Source of the DNA: Bacteroidaceae bacterium
GTDB taxonomy: Bacteria; Bacteroidota; Bacteroidia; Bacteroidales; Bacteroidaceae
Assembly (NCBI GenBank): GCA_017520935.1
Contig: JAFXEF010000002.1
Coordinates: forward strand, 1-38,178
DNA length: 38,178 nucleotides
Direction: 5' to 3'
Shown: positions 1-8,767 of the stretch, piece after piece
Layout of the letters: each line of letters opens with the position of its first letter
How positions within the stretch are numbered: the first letter of the stretch is position 1
Notes under the pieces: model-generated
Database searches by the model: none
Told to the model about the DNA's origin: nothing
What the model saw: the letters and a program-made list of their open reading frames with translations, nothing else
Made by a program: the position numbers and the translations under genes

Positions 1-24
1 AATCTCTCCCCAAGAGTCTCCCAT

Positions 25-255
25 ACACATTGTGTCCCTTCGGATGTGTCTTCCGATGAAGTTAAGGTAACTCCTGACTATTATTGCGGGTCATAGACCC
101 TGATACTCAAAAACGACGGAGAGAAACCAGCGAAGGTGATTAAGAGGGGAAACTAAGAAGACCATCGACTGTCCGGCCGCTACCGTCTGTCCGCGGACAG
201 TTCACGGCTGCAGATGGTATATACGCCACCCCACACTATATGGGTCATCGCGACC
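25..255. ncRNA. Hairpin-rich non-coding block, candidate structured RNA
   Basis: I see no gene here but many short perfect stems in quick succession: ACAC/GTGT at 25-35, TCGGA/TCCGA at 40-56, GGGTC/GACCC with a three-base loop at 88-100, a larger element at 161-218 closed by ACCATC/GATGGT with the 14-base palindrome CTGTCCGCGGACAG (187-200) inside, and GGTC/GACC at 243-255. This density of stems suggests a structured RNA or a leader. I could not match it to tmRNA, RNase P, SRP RNA, 5S rRNA or tRNA, and the strand is undetermined. A short open frame on the minus strand (ATG near position 31 or 25) runs off the left edge, so this could also be the leader of a gene outside the window. Confidence 0.35.
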
Positions 256-627
256 AATATAACAAAGGAGTACGAAAACATACCCACAGAGACATTCACC
301 GTTGCTTTGTTTTTAACAGAGTTCTGAATTTGCGAGATTCTTAAAGTGTCAAAACAAAGCGTCCAAGTAAACGCCTTTTCCTATATGTCATCCCCGCCCT
401 GTAACCTTAATCCGTACAAATGAATCTAAGGCATCGGCGCGAAGATGCAGCAAGATTAGTGCAAACCGAACGAAAAAGCAAGTTTACTTGCATTTTTCTG
501 AGACGCAGCCTTTCTGTTTGCGCCAGCAGACTAAAGGTACAATATAATTCTGAATTGCAAATGAAGAATGCCTGATTATTTTCATGTTTTAGAACAGAGA
601 AATTTTACACTTTGCGCCAGATGTTCT
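256..627. other. Gene-free stretch, nothing recognised
   Basis: No reading frame of protein-like composition, no tRNA and no clear promoter were found. The ten-base string TTTGCGCCAG occurs twice (518-527 and 611-620). Stop codons are frequent on both strands. Confidence 0.5.
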
Positions 628-690
628 ATATTCCAAGACTGGCAATATTCATTTCAAGTCTGGCAATATATATTCCAAGTCTTGGAATAT
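628..690. repeat. Three tandem 21-bp repeats with dyad symmetry
   Basis: Three units share a CAAG core starting at 634, 655 and 676, so the period is exactly 21 bases (two helical turns). The units read TTCCAAGACTGGCAATATT, TTTCAAGTCTGGCAATATA and TTCCAAGTCTTGGAATATT. The third is an almost perfect palindrome (ATATTCCAAG/CTTGGAATAT); the first two are partial dyads. Same-face spacing and dyads are what cooperative operators look like, but no regulator gene is adjacent. The nearest downstream gene is the secreted protein at 951. Confidence 0.6.
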
Positions 691-746
691 TACTTTTATC
701 GAGGTACTAAATTTTGTTTATTACGGTTACTGTGCCAAATGCGAAG

Positions 747-801
747 CGTAAGTTAAGGCAGACGCGGTCTTAACTTACGATAAGCCGAAGCGTAAGTTAA
801 G
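747..801. repeat. Inverted repeat plus third copy of CGTAAGTTAAG, possible terminator
   Basis: CGTAAGTTAAG at 747-757 is mirrored perfectly at 769-779 across an 11-base spacer, forming an 11-bp stem. A third copy in direct orientation lies at 791-801 and runs into a long A tract. The stem could act as a terminator for transcription from either side, or the three copies could be protein-binding sites just upstream of the promoter at 875. Confidence 0.5.
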
Positions 802-822
802 ATAAAAAAAAAATGTTCTGCG

Positions 823-882
823 CTCGCTGTGAAAAATATTGAAGTGAACTTCATATTTCTCGCTCGTTTATTACTATCTTTG
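823..882 (+). promoter_or_regulatory. Promoter of the secreted protein gene, with upstream element shared with tsaC
   Basis: A Bacteroidetes -7 box TATCTTTG lies at 875-882, placing transcription start near 889 and leaving a leader of about 60 bases before the ATG at 951. The upstream segment CTCGCTGTGAAAAATATTGA (823-842) and the CGCTCG-TTTATT stretch just before the -7 box recur almost unchanged upstream of tsaC at 13840-13896 on the other strand. Confidence 0.65.
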
Positions 883-950
883 CAGAAATTTTGATGAAAA
901 AGAAAAAATAGGCATAAAATAATTATAGTATTAACTAAAAATTGAAAATT

Positions 951-2558
951 ATGAGAAAATTTACAATTTTACTTCTTTCGATGTTCCTTATGGTAGGAAC
1001 GGCGGTCGCTCAGGACGCTGCATTCGAACTTAAAGCGGTTACACCCAGTAGTGATCAGCCTACAACAAGAGTGGACAATGTGACACTTGTATTCACAAAA
1101 GATGTAGTAGCAACAATGCCCGAGGGTGGTATTGCAGTAGTAAACAATGAGACCAAGGAGAGTGTCAAGCTTGCCAATATCTACGAGAATCCTTGGATGG
1201 ACAAGAACATGGTAGTATTCGAGTTCGAGAAGCAAGTAGTAACCGGTAAGGATGGCAAGGAGGAGGAGCAGCCTATGTATATTGATACCCCTGGTACTTA
1301 CAGTTTTACCATTCCTGCAGGTTGCATAAAGAGTGTTGATGGAGAGGAATTTGCCGAGCATACATTCACATTCTCTATTGTTGGCACATTCTCTATGGTG
1401 AACTATTCACCTACCACGACCGACAAGCTCGAGAAGATCGACATCACATTCGAAAAGGAAATCATCAATGTGGCAATGCCTAACAGTGGTATGATGATAG
1501 CAGATCTCTACTGGACAACCTTTGTGAATATAAAGAAAGATGTAGCCATCAGCGAAGACAAGAAGACCGTTACTTTGGAACTGGAAAGCCCCATCACCAC
1601 CCCTGGACAATACTTTCTGGATTTGTATAACGGTGTTTTCATCAGCGCAGACGGTATCAACGAGAATGCTTCATTGACATTCAATGTGGTAGATTCGAAG
1701 CCCTCATTCTCTACCAACTATGAGAATGGAGATAAAGTGAAGGAACTCGGGAACTTGGAAATCACCTTCAACAATGTCAAAGAGGTAAAACTCGTAGAGG
1801 GTGCTGATGCTGTGACGGTCTATCTCCCCGGTGGTAGCGAAGGTACAGGAACCGCGACATTGGCCGATGGCAAGATTACCGTAACCTTCGAACAGGCATT
1901 TACCGAAGAGGGTGACTATACCTTTGTAATCCCCGCCGGTATGTTTACAATGGACGGGATCCCCAATGAAGCACGCGAACTGACAGTGAATCTCTATTCA
2001 TTCGAAATCATCCCTCTGGAAATAGTAAGCATTACTCCCGTTGCTGGTCCTGTAGACTCATTGGCCAAGATTGTGGTGAAGTATAACCAGCTTGTATCAC
2101 TCTACTACGACGAGGAAGGACGTACCCTCTCAAACACTATCAAGTTGACATGCGGTGACAAAGAATACACACTGAACTATGCCCCCTCTGGCTACAACAT
2201 CACCGATAATATCGAGTATCTTGTAAACGCTTCTTGGAATTATGAGAAGAATGAATGGGAGTCAACACCTATTACCGAGGCAGGTACCTATTCTTTGAAT
2301 GTAGCAGATATTATTGTCAACTATGGTGCCGAGACATATACCGACGAGTGGGGCTATAGCAACTATAAATGGCATGAGCAGGGTAAACACTGCGAAGGTG
2401 TAATCATGTGGACCATCGCTGATGACGGCAGCGCCATTAAGACTACCGATGCTGAGGCTGGAGAGCAAGCCATCTACGACCTCCTCGGTCGCCGCATCGA
2501 GAAGATAACCGGTACCGGTATCTATATTGTCAATGGAAAAAAAGTTGTGGTTAAGTAA
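951..2558 (+). CDS. Secreted Ig-like (SbsA/Big_5-type) repeat protein with type IX-like C-terminal tail
   Basis: A 535-residue secreted protein of unknown function. Residues 1-21 form a signal peptide (MRKFTILLLSMFLMVGTAVA-Q). The body contains several beta-rich repeats of about 110 residues, each with a phrase like 'PGTYSFTIPAG' or 'EGDYTFVIPAG' followed by an acidic 'DG' turn, which resembles SbsA-type bacterial Ig-like domains. The last about 28 residues (IYDLLGRRIE... GIYIVNGKKVVVK) match the short C-terminal tail common on Prevotella/Bacteroides secreted proteins and related to type IX sorting signals. I start at the ATG at 951 rather than the in-frame TTG nine bases earlier because it gives a normal signal peptide. 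It is a single-gene unit with its own promoter and terminator. Adhesion or surface structure is possible but not shown. Confidence 0.8.
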   Translation: MRKFTILLLSMFLMVGTAVAQDAAFELKAVTPSSDQPTTRVDNVTLVFTKDVVATMPEGGIAVVNNETKESVKLANIYENPWMDKNMVVFEFEKQVVTGKDGKEEEQPMYIDTPGTYSFTIPAGCIKSVDGEEFAEHTFTFSIVGTFSMVNYSPTTTDKLEKIDITFEKEIINVAMPNSGMMIADLYWTTFVNIKKDVAISEDKKTVTLELESPITTPGQYFLDLYNGVFISADGINENASLTFNVVDSKPSFSTNYENGDKVKELGNLEITFNNVKEVKLVEGADAVTVYLPGGSEGTGTATLADGKITVTFEQAFTEEGDYTFVIPAGMFTMDGIPNEARELTVNLYSFEIIPLEIVSITPVAGPVDSLAKIVVKYNQLVSLYYDEEGRTLSNTIKLTCGDKEYTLNYAPSGYNITDNIEYLVNASWNYEKNEWESTPITEAGTYSLNVADIIVNYGAETYTDEWGYSNYKWHEQGKHCEGVIMWTIADDGSAIKTTDAEAGEQAIYDLLGRRIEKITGTGIYIVNGKKVVVK

Positions 2559-2583
2559 GAGCCTCTTTACTACATCTATATAT

Positions 2584-2620
2584 AAGAATGGTGTGTCCGA
2601 CGGACACACCATTCTTTTTG
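2584..2620. terminator. Bidirectional terminator between convergent genes
   Basis: A 16-bp perfect stem, AAGAATGGTGTGTCCG at 2584-2599 and its complement at 2601-2616, ends in a T run. It lies between the end of the Ig-like protein gene and the end of the convergent thioredoxin-like operon, so it can serve both. Confidence 0.85.
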
Positions 2621-2643
2621 TCTTGAGATAATTCAGATATCTC

Positions 2644-3825
2644 TTATTCCTTCTGGTCAAGGTAGTAGAGATCGCCGGAAAGAATCTGCTCTATACGCAT
2701 GACCATCTCGTCCGTCTCCATGTCGAGCGATACGGCGAGACCTTCGGGCTCGATGAGTATCGTCTTGGGGGTAGCGACAACCTTATAGAGTTTGGCCGCG
2801 GGAGAGTCAGTGCCCATACCGTCACACGCATGAAGCCACCCCTCACGATTGGTTCCGGCACCGTTCACAATGCTCTTCCATGCCGCCACATCGCTATCCA
2901 GCGATACGCTGATGATGATGTATTGGTCTTGGTGTGGTTTGATGACTTCGTAAAGGTTGTTCAACTCGGCGAGCATCTCGGCAGATTTCTCGCAGTTGTT
3001 CTTCCAGAAGTTAAGGATTACGTAACGCCCACGGTAATCGGTAAGGTGCTTGGTGTCTCCATCAAGCAGGTGGAGGGTGATATCAGGAACCTCATTGCCT
3101 ACCTTCATGGAACTTGCCAACACGCTATTGCGAAGCGACTGGTAGTAGGGGTGAGCATGCAGGGTAGTCGACACAGCATTGAGTACCTGCCCGGCATAGG
3201 CCTCACTCAGTTTGGGTAGCAGTGTGCGTTCTATCACCAGAGGTGTCATAGGTGAGGCGTTGTGGTCGATGAGGAAGCGTAGTGCTTGCGACTCAGTCTT
3301 GATGGCCTCTTGGGCGGTGATCCTCTTGGCTGTGCTCTTGCCTTCGGGGCTGTCGAGCCACTGCTCGCCATGGTGTGCTGCCAGTGCGGCAATCTTCTTT
3401 TCCGCTCCATCCGCACCGTCACGCAAGATGGCCTTATATGCGGTATAGGCATCGTTAGTGGGTGTACCTGTCGCGGTACTCTGCTCGGGCCGCATGGCCG
3501 ATGCTGTGGCCACGGAGACTGTCCCAGGTTCCACAAAGAGCCCGATGTCTTTGCCCTCGCCAAAACCCTTGATGGCGTATAGCAATACGTGCTCGTCTTG
3601 GGCAAATGGATACGTGAGAGTATACTTCCCTTTTCGCACCTTGGCTTGAGCCACTTCAATCTCTTGGCCAAGTTCGTTGGTGCGTGTCAGGTATACTTTC
3701 TTTACTTTCTTGCCGTCACTCAACCGATTGTCAGTGATGGTGCCATTGATGGTGCAGATGCCTTGGGCACTGGCTGCAAGGCTGACAGCTATGAATAAAA
3801 CTGCTAATAAGATTCTGTGTTTCAT
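2644..3825 (-). CDS. Periplasmic thioredoxin-like protein with CXXS in place of CXXC
   Basis: A 393-residue exported thioredoxin-fold protein, last of three paralogs in the operon. It has a signal peptide (MKHRILLAVLFIAVSLAASA), an N-terminal beta domain of the DUF4369 type, a helical linker, and a C-terminal TlpA/AhpC-TSA-like thioredoxin fold from about residue 245. The active-site stretch is NFWKNNCEKSAEM: Cys278 is kept but the second cysteine is Ser281 (codon TCT, one base from TGT). The two upstream paralogs have intact CXXC. A CXXS site can form mixed disulfides or glutathione adducts but is not expected to act as an ordinary dithiol oxidoreductase. The start at 3825 is preferred to the in-frame ATG at 3849 because it begins a clean signal peptide and avoids overlap with the upstream gene (ends 3836). 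Confidence 0.8.
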   Translation of the reverse strand: MKHRILLAVLFIAVSLAASAQGICTINGTITDNRLSDGKKVKKVYLTRTNELGQEIEVAQAKVRKGKYTLTYPFAQDEHVLLYAIKGFGEGKDIGLFVEPGTVSVATASAMRPEQSTATGTPTNDAYTAYKAILRDGADGAEKKIAALAAHHGEQWLDSPEGKSTAKRITAQEAIKTESQALRFLIDHNASPMTPLVIERTLLPKLSEAYAGQVLNAVSTTLHAHPYYQSLRNSVLASSMKVGNEVPDITLHLLDGDTKHLTDYRGRYVILNFWKNNCEKSAEMLAELNNLYEVIKPHQDQYIIISVSLDSDVAAWKSIVNGAGTNREGWLHACDGMGTDSPAAKLYKVVATPKTILIEPEGLAVSLDMETDEMVMRIEQILSGDLYYLDQKE

Positions 3826-3835
3826 AATCATGTAT

Positions 3836-4993
3836 TTATTTATCTCCATCCACGATACTCTTGAGTTTCTTTACCATCTCTTCGCCTCTGAGGCCAAACG
3901 CAACCACGTTGCCATCGGGGTCTATAAGCACGGTGTGAGGTACACCCTTGACGTTGAATAGCTTGACACCTTCGCTACCCCAACCCTTGAGTGTGGAGAT
4001 GTGTACCCAGTTCTTGTGCGTGAGTTGGTTCTTTGCAATGCAGTTGACCCAGTCGTCCTTCTTGTTGTCTAATGAGTAGCTGAGCACCACGAGCTTATCG
4101 CTTCCTTCAGAGTATGCGAGTGCCTCTTTCAAATAGGGTATCTCGCGACGGCAGGGGGCACACCAGCTGGCCCAGAAGTCGATGAACACATGCTTGCCAC
4201 GGAAGTCAGACAAGGCTATCTCCTGCCCCTCGGGGGTGAGACCACTGATGTCGGGAGCCACAGCCCCTTCCTTGAGGTTGGCCGAGCGTATCTCATTAAC
4301 CAGATCCTTGTACATCGCCTGTTTGTGCAGCTCCTGCGGCACAGCACCCAGAAATGTCTGTATCATCTCTGTGGTGAATGTGGGCACCATTGCGTATTTG
4401 ATGACATAGAGCACCACGGGAGAATTGATGTGCTCGTATATGAAGTCCATGATGGCCACCTTGAAGTGAAGGTTGTTGACATAGAATGTGGGCGAGGTGA
4501 ATCTCTGTTCAGCCTCCTGATCACCCTTTATCTCTTCAGGGATACTTGCGTAGGCAGCCGACATACGTACCTTACTCTCCTTGATGCATTGATTGTGCAG
4601 GTCAAGATACGACTGATATACATCGTTGCAGGGGGTGCCACCTATCCGGGCACTCATCGGGTATGCTGCATCGAAAGGATCTATCGTAACTACCCCCTCC
4701 TCGAGGAAAACCTGTATGGCTCCATTATCAAAACCAGTGATGCTGTACAAATCTATCATTGGAGGCACCGTGCCTTCAAAGGTAAACCTGTTGTCCTCAA
4801 CGGTGGCAGAGGCTATCACCACCGATTGCCCATCAACGGTCTTTTCCAGTCTCACCTCTTTCACAGAATCCTTGCTATAGCATAGAACGCTGCTACTCAT
4901 CTCGCCTTTGATGACGAACTTTCTTTCTTGTGCTGCGGCCAAGGTCGTGATGGCCAGCAGGACTAATGTAAGCAGTTTTTTCATATCACTCAT
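3836..4993 (-). CDS. Periplasmic TlpA-like thioredoxin (DUF4369 type), CAPC active site
   Basis: A 385-residue exported disulfide reductase-like protein. It has a signal peptide (MSDMKKLLTLVLLAITTLAAA-Q), an N-terminal DUF4369-like beta domain, a helical middle, and a C-terminal thioredoxin fold with the active site FWASWCAPCRREIP (Cys278, Cys281). A conserved cis-proline loop 'GVPHTVLIDPDG' follows. It is the middle gene of the operon: its ATG overlaps the TGA of the upstream gene as ATGA (4993-4990), a sign of translational coupling. Such proteins usually keep periplasmic or lipoprotein thiols reduced, but the specific partner here is unknown. An internal start at 4984 (MKKLL) is possible. 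Confidence 0.85.
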   Translation of the reverse strand: MSDMKKLLTLVLLAITTLAAAQERKFVIKGEMSSSVLCYSKDSVKEVRLEKTVDGQSVVIASATVEDNRFTFEGTVPPMIDLYSITGFDNGAIQVFLEEGVVTIDPFDAAYPMSARIGGTPCNDVYQSYLDLHNQCIKESKVRMSAAYASIPEEIKGDQEAEQRFTSPTFYVNNLHFKVAIMDFIYEHINSPVVLYVIKYAMVPTFTTEMIQTFLGAVPQELHKQAMYKDLVNEIRSANLKEGAVAPDISGLTPEGQEIALSDFRGKHVFIDFWASWCAPCRREIPYLKEALAYSEGSDKLVVLSYSLDNKKDDWVNCIAKNQLTHKNWVHISTLKGWGSEGVKLFNVKGVPHTVLIDPDGNVVAFGLRGEEMVKKLKSIVDGDK

Positions 4994-6093
4994 TTCAAAT
5001 TCTCCTTCAAGAAGTTCTTCAATTGTTCGCCACGCAATCCTGACGCAATGATGTTGTTGTACTCGTCAAGTACGAAGAGAGCAGGTATTCCCTTCACATT
5101 GTAAAGACGTACAGTCTCGCAATTCCACCCTTTGAGAGATGACACGTTTATCCAACTGAGGCCGTCCTTCTCTATTGCTTTTTCCCAAGCTGCCTTGTTG
5201 TTGTCAAGCGACACGCCAATGATTTCCAGTCCCTTAGCATGATACTCCTCGTATAGAGCCTTCAGTGCCGGGTTGTTGAGGCGGCAGGGGCCGCACCAAC
5301 TGGCCCAGAAGTCGATGATTTTGATTTTTCCTTTGATACTGCTCATCGTCACAGGGTTCCCCTTGGTGTCTACGAGGGTAAAGTCGGGAGCCTTGGCTCC
5401 TCCCTCAGTCTTGGCCAGTTGGTCTATGCGCTCCTTTATCATCCGTCCGTATTGAGAATCTTTTGCCCCTCCTCCGAGCGAGGCGTACATGGCTTTTGTC
5501 TCCTCCAGTCCAGCATCACGCATCACTATATTCGAGAATATGGTGTATGACGCGATAAGGTTGTCATTGCAGTCAAGGTAATCCTTGGTGTACTTACGTA
5601 ATCTCTCCTGTTCTCGGATCAGCGTGTCATTGACAAGACTTGCACTGCGAAACTTTTTTGCACTACGTGCAGCATCATAGCGCCCCTGCAAGCCTGCAAT
5701 CACCATACGTAACGAGTCATCCACCTTTATATGGGAGGTGTAGCTGTCGTTCAGCCTCCCTCCCTTGATATAGTAGTCATCGTCATTACTGAGGAATGCC
5801 CTGTAGGTCGTACCCGGCTCAGCAAAGAAGGCAAAGCCTCCCGAGAACCCATCCACGACAAGCTGCCCAACCACAGGCTCATCGGCTGCAGCCTTTAGAG
5901 TAAACTTACCCCGTTTGAAATCACAGTGCCCCAACGTATCGGTCATCTCAGCCGAAGTGTGTGTGAGCAAGTACAATCGTCCCTTCTTGATACCATCAAT
6001 CTTACCCGTTACGGTAATCTCCCCCGTCTGTGCCATAGAGGTCGAGATGAAAGCGCAGAGGAACAGAAGTGTCAGTAATGTTGTTTTCTTCAT
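4990..6093 (-). CDS. Periplasmic TlpA-like thioredoxin (DUF4369 type), CGPC active site
   Basis: A 367-residue exported thioredoxin-like protein, first gene of the three-gene operon. It has a signal peptide (MKKTTLLTLLFLCAFISTSMA-Q), a DUF4369-like domain (about residues 22-125), a helical linker, and a thioredoxin fold with FWASWCGPCRLNNP (Cys267, Cys270) and the cis-Pro loop 'GIPALFVLDEYN'. The predicted role is disulfide reduction in the periplasm or on the inner face of the outer membrane. I chose the ATG at 6093; an in-frame ATG at 6102 adds MVA and sits only about 14 bases from the -7 box. The three paralogs probably arose by tandem duplication, since lengths, domain order and active-site positions are nearly the same. 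Confidence 0.83.
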   Translation of the reverse strand: MKKTTLLTLLFLCAFISTSMAQTGEITVTGKIDGIKKGRLYLLTHTSAEMTDTLGHCDFKRGKFTLKAAADEPVVGQLVVDGFSGGFAFFAEPGTTYRAFLSNDDDYYIKGGRLNDSYTSHIKVDDSLRMVIAGLQGRYDAARSAKKFRSASLVNDTLIREQERLRKYTKDYLDCNDNLIASYTIFSNIVMRDAGLEETKAMYASLGGGAKDSQYGRMIKERIDQLAKTEGGAKAPDFTLVDTKGNPVTMSSIKGKIKIIDFWASWCGPCRLNNPALKALYEEYHAKGLEIIGVSLDNNKAAWEKAIEKDGLSWINVSSLKGWNCETVRLYNVKGIPALFVLDEYNNIIASGLRGEQLKNFLKENLK

Positions 6094-6115
6094 AGCTACC
6101 ATTTTTTACATGATG

Positions 6116-6123
6116 CAAATATA
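6116..6123 (-). promoter_or_regulatory. -7 box for the thioredoxin-like operon
   Basis: TATATTTG read on the minus strand matches TAnnTTTG and lies just upstream of the first gene of the operon. It implies a very short 5' leader. Confidence 0.6.
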
Positions 6124-6179
6124 ATGTATGCCAGGAAAAAAAGCAAGGGACTGGAGTCAAAAAAAACTTAAAACAAGTT

Positions 6180-6210
6180 TTGGTCTTTCTCACGGCTTGT
6201 TGTACCTTTG
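6180..6210 (+). promoter_or_regulatory. maeB promoter
   Basis: TTG at 6180-6182 and TACCTTTG at 6203-6210 are separated by 20 bases, the classical Bacteroidetes sigma-ABfr spacing. The ATG of maeB follows 30 bases downstream. It is divergent from the thioredoxin-operon promoter. Confidence 0.75.
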
Positions 6211-6240
6211 CATTCGTATTAGTTTTAAGTATCAAAAAAG

Positions 6241-8529
6241 ATGACAAAGATTACCAAAGAGGCTGCCTTGCTGTATCACTCGCAGGGCAAGCCGGGGAAG
6301 ATAGAAGTCGTTCCCACTAAACCTTACAGTACGCAGACAGACCTTTCGCTGGCCTATTCTCCTGGTGTAGCTGAGCCTTGTCTCGAAATCGAGAAGAACC
6401 CACAGACCGCCTATAACTACACCGCGAAAGGCAACCTCGTGGCCGTCATATCCAACGGAACAGCAGTGCTCGGTCTCGGCGACATAGGCACACTGGCCGG
6501 AAAGCCCGTAATGGAGGGGAAGGGTCTGTTGTTCAAGATATATGCCGGCATCGACGTGTTTGACATCGAGGTCGACGAAAAGGATCCCGAGAAGTTCATC
6601 CAAGCCGTGAAAGCTATCGCCCCCACCTTCGGAGGTATCAACCTGGAGGATATCAAGGCTCCCGAATGCTTCGAGATAGAACGTCGCCTCAAGGCAGAGC
6701 TCGACATCCCCGTGATGCACGATGACCAGCACGGTACGGCTATCATCTCATCGGCAGGTCTTGTCAATGCACTTCAGGTGGCAGGCAAGAAGATCGACGA
6801 GGTGAAGATTGTTGTCAACGGTGCCGGCGCATCAGCCATCTCATGCACCAAGCTCTACGTAGCCCTCGGTGCCCGTCGCGAGAATATCCTCATGCTCGAC
6901 AGCAAGGGAGTCATCACCAACGACCGACCCAACCTCACCGAGGAGAAGAAGTTCTTCGCTACCGACCGCCGCGATGTACACACTCTCGAGGAGGCTATCA
7001 AGGGTGCCGACGTATTCCTCGGCCTCTCACGCGGCAATGTACTGACACAAGATATGGTACGCTCCATGGCTGCCATGCCTATCGTCTTTGCGCTCGCCAA
7101 CCCCACTCCCGAAATTTCGTACGAGGATGCCATGGCATCACGCCCCGACGTACTGATGGCTACTGGCCGCTCCGACTATCCCAACCAAATCAACAACGTT
7201 ATCGGCTTCCCCTACATATTCCGTGGTGCACTCGACACACAGGCTACCGCCATCAATGAAGAGATGAAATTGGCTGCCGTACACGCCATCGCCGACTTGG
7301 CCAAGCAGCCCGTACCCGACGTAGTGAACGAGGCCTACCACGTGAACAACTTCACCTTCGGTCCTGCATACTTCATCCCCAAGCCTGTAGACCCACGCCT
7401 TATCACCCATGTATCCATGGCCGTAGCCAAGGCCGCCATGGAGAGCGGTGTAGCCCGCAAGCCCATCACTGACTGGGAAGCCTATGCTACCCAGCTGCGC
7501 GAGCTCATGGGCCAGGAGAGCAAGCTCACCCGCCAGCTCTACGACACTGCTCGCAGCAATCCGCAGCGTGTAGTGTTTGCCGAGGGTATCCACCCCACCA
7601 TGCTCAAGGCTGCCGTAGAGGCCAAGGCCGAAGGTATCTGTCACCCCATCCTCTTGGGTAACGACGAGCGCATCGAGAAGCTGGCCAAGGAACTCGACCT
7701 TAGCCTCGAAGGTATCGAAATCATCAATCTCCGTCACGACCGCGAGGCCGAACGCCGTGAACGCTATGCCCACATCCTCACCGAAAAGCGTGCCCGACAA
7801 GGTGCCAACTTCCAGGAGTCGAACGACAAGATGTTTGAGCGAAACTACTTCGGTATGATGATGGTAGAGACGGGCGAAGCCGATGCCTTCATCACCGGTC
7901 TGTACACCAAGTACAGCAACACCATCAAGGTTGCCAAGGAAGTTATTGGTGTGCGCGACGAGTTCAGCACCTTCGGAACCATGCATATTGTAAACGGGAA
8001 AAAGGGTACCCTCTTCCTCGCCGACACGCTCATCAACCGCCACCCCGACACCGCTACCCTCATCGACATCGCCAAGCTGGCCAACCACACCGTGCAATTC
8101 TTCAACCACAAGCCCGTAATGGCCATGCTCTCATACTCCAACTTCGGCACCGACACTACCGGCAGTCCTGCTGCTGTACACGAAGCCGTGGACTATCTGC
8201 ATAGCGAATACCCCGAGTGGGATGTTGACGGTGAAATGCAAGTAAAGTTTGCCCTCAACAGCCAGTTACGTGACGAAAAGTTCTCATTCAACAAGCTCTA
8301 CGGCAAGGAGGTCAACACATTGGTATTTCCCAACCTCTCCAGTGCCAACCAAGCCTACCAGTTCATCCAGATGATGGGTGACAACAGCGAAGTCATCGGT
8401 CCTATCCAGATGGGTCTGAACAAGCCTATCCACTTCACCGACTGGGAAGCCTCGGTACGCGATATCGTCAACATCACAGCCATCGCCGTAATTGACGCTA
8501 TCGTAGAAAAGAAGAAGAAGGAACAATAA
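6241..8529 (+). CDS. maeB: NADP-dependent malic enzyme (malic/phosphotransacetylase fusion)
   Basis: A 762-residue cytosolic enzyme predicted to oxidatively decarboxylate malate to pyruvate with reduction of NADP+. The malic enzyme half (about residues 1-425) shows '[10 protein letters not shown]' near residue 38, the divalent-metal/substrate motif HDDQHGTAI near 160 and the dinucleotide-binding stretch NGAGASAIS near 194. The remainder (about 430-762) is a phosphate acetyltransferase-like domain, as in the long bacterial MaeB proteins, where it is generally regulatory and binds acetyl-CoA rather than acting as a transacetylase. Length and order match the family. It is monocistronic, with its own promoter and a strong terminator. 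Confidence 0.93.
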   Translation: MTKITKEAALLYHSQGKPGKIEVVPTKPYSTQTDLSLAYSPGVAEPCLEIEKNPQTAYNYTAKGNLVAVISNGTAVLGLGDIGTLAGKPVMEGKGLLFKIYAGIDVFDIEVDEKDPEKFIQAVKAIAPTFGGINLEDIKAPECFEIERRLKAELDIPVMHDDQHGTAIISSAGLVNALQVAGKKIDEVKIVVNGAGASAISCTKLYVALGARRENILMLDSKGVITNDRPNLTEEKKFFATDRRDVHTLEEAIKGADVFLGLSRGNVLTQDMVRSMAAMPIVFALANPTPEISYEDAMASRPDVLMATGRSDYPNQINNVIGFPYIFRGALDTQATAINEEMKLAAVHAIADLAKQPVPDVVNEAYHVNNFTFGPAYFIPKPVDPRLITHVSMAVAKAAMESGVARKPITDWEAYATQLRELMGQESKLTRQLYDTARSNPQRVVFAEGIHPTMLKAAVEAKAEGICHPILLGNDERIEKLAKELDLSLEGIEIINLRHDREAERRERYAHILTEKRARQGANFQESNDKMFERNYFGMMMVETGEADAFITGLYTKYSNTIKVAKEVIGVRDEFSTFGTMHIVNGKKGTLFLADTLINRHPDTATLIDIAKLANHTVQFFNHKPVMAMLSYSNFGTDTTGSPAAVHEAVDYLHSEYPEWDVDGEMQVKFALNSQLRDEKFSFNKLYGKEVNTLVFPNLSSANQAYQFIQMMGDNSEVIGPIQMGLNKPIHFTDWEASVRDIVNITAIAVIDAIVEKKKKEQ

Positions 8530-8576
8530 CCCCTGCTCACCTTACGGCACTCGTTTGAACGATATCCGTATATACC

Positions 8577-8611
8577 AACATCATCGCAATCGATTGCGAT
8601 GATGTTCTTTT
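8577..8611 (+). terminator. maeB terminator, perfect 30-bp palindrome
   Basis: AACATCATCGCAATC at 8577-8591 is followed immediately by its exact complement at 8592-8606, then CTTTT. With no unpaired spacer the RNA must open a few central pairs to form the loop. Confidence 0.75.
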
Positions 8612-8767
8612 ATGAAGCCCACACGACTATAGCAAAAGAAAGCCGGGAAACCTGTTTTTCTCATCACGATGAACCTTTCATTTGCTAAATTGTCATACTT
8701 TTAGTTGTGGCACGTTATTTGTGACTAATATATTATAATAGGTATAGGAAAACGCCATTTATAGTGT

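Noticed and set aside
100..235. Possible cobalamin riboswitch (GGGAA followed 17 bases later by CTGTCC...CCGCTACCGT)
   Set aside because: The intervening bases do not pair as required, the downstream conserved blocks are missing, and no vitamin B12-related gene follows.
628..690. CRISPR array
   Set aside because: The repeats are directly abutting 21-base units without unique spacers, and no cas genes are present.
568..756. Short plus-strand open frame of 62 codons
   Set aside because: Its repetitive peptide is only the translation of the three 21-bp repeats and part of the inverted repeat; it has no promoter or normal protein composition.
7138..8109. Long minus-strand open frame opposite maeB
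   Set aside because: It is a shadow of a GC-rich, well-conserved gene; low-complexity valine/glycine-rich composition and no promoter.
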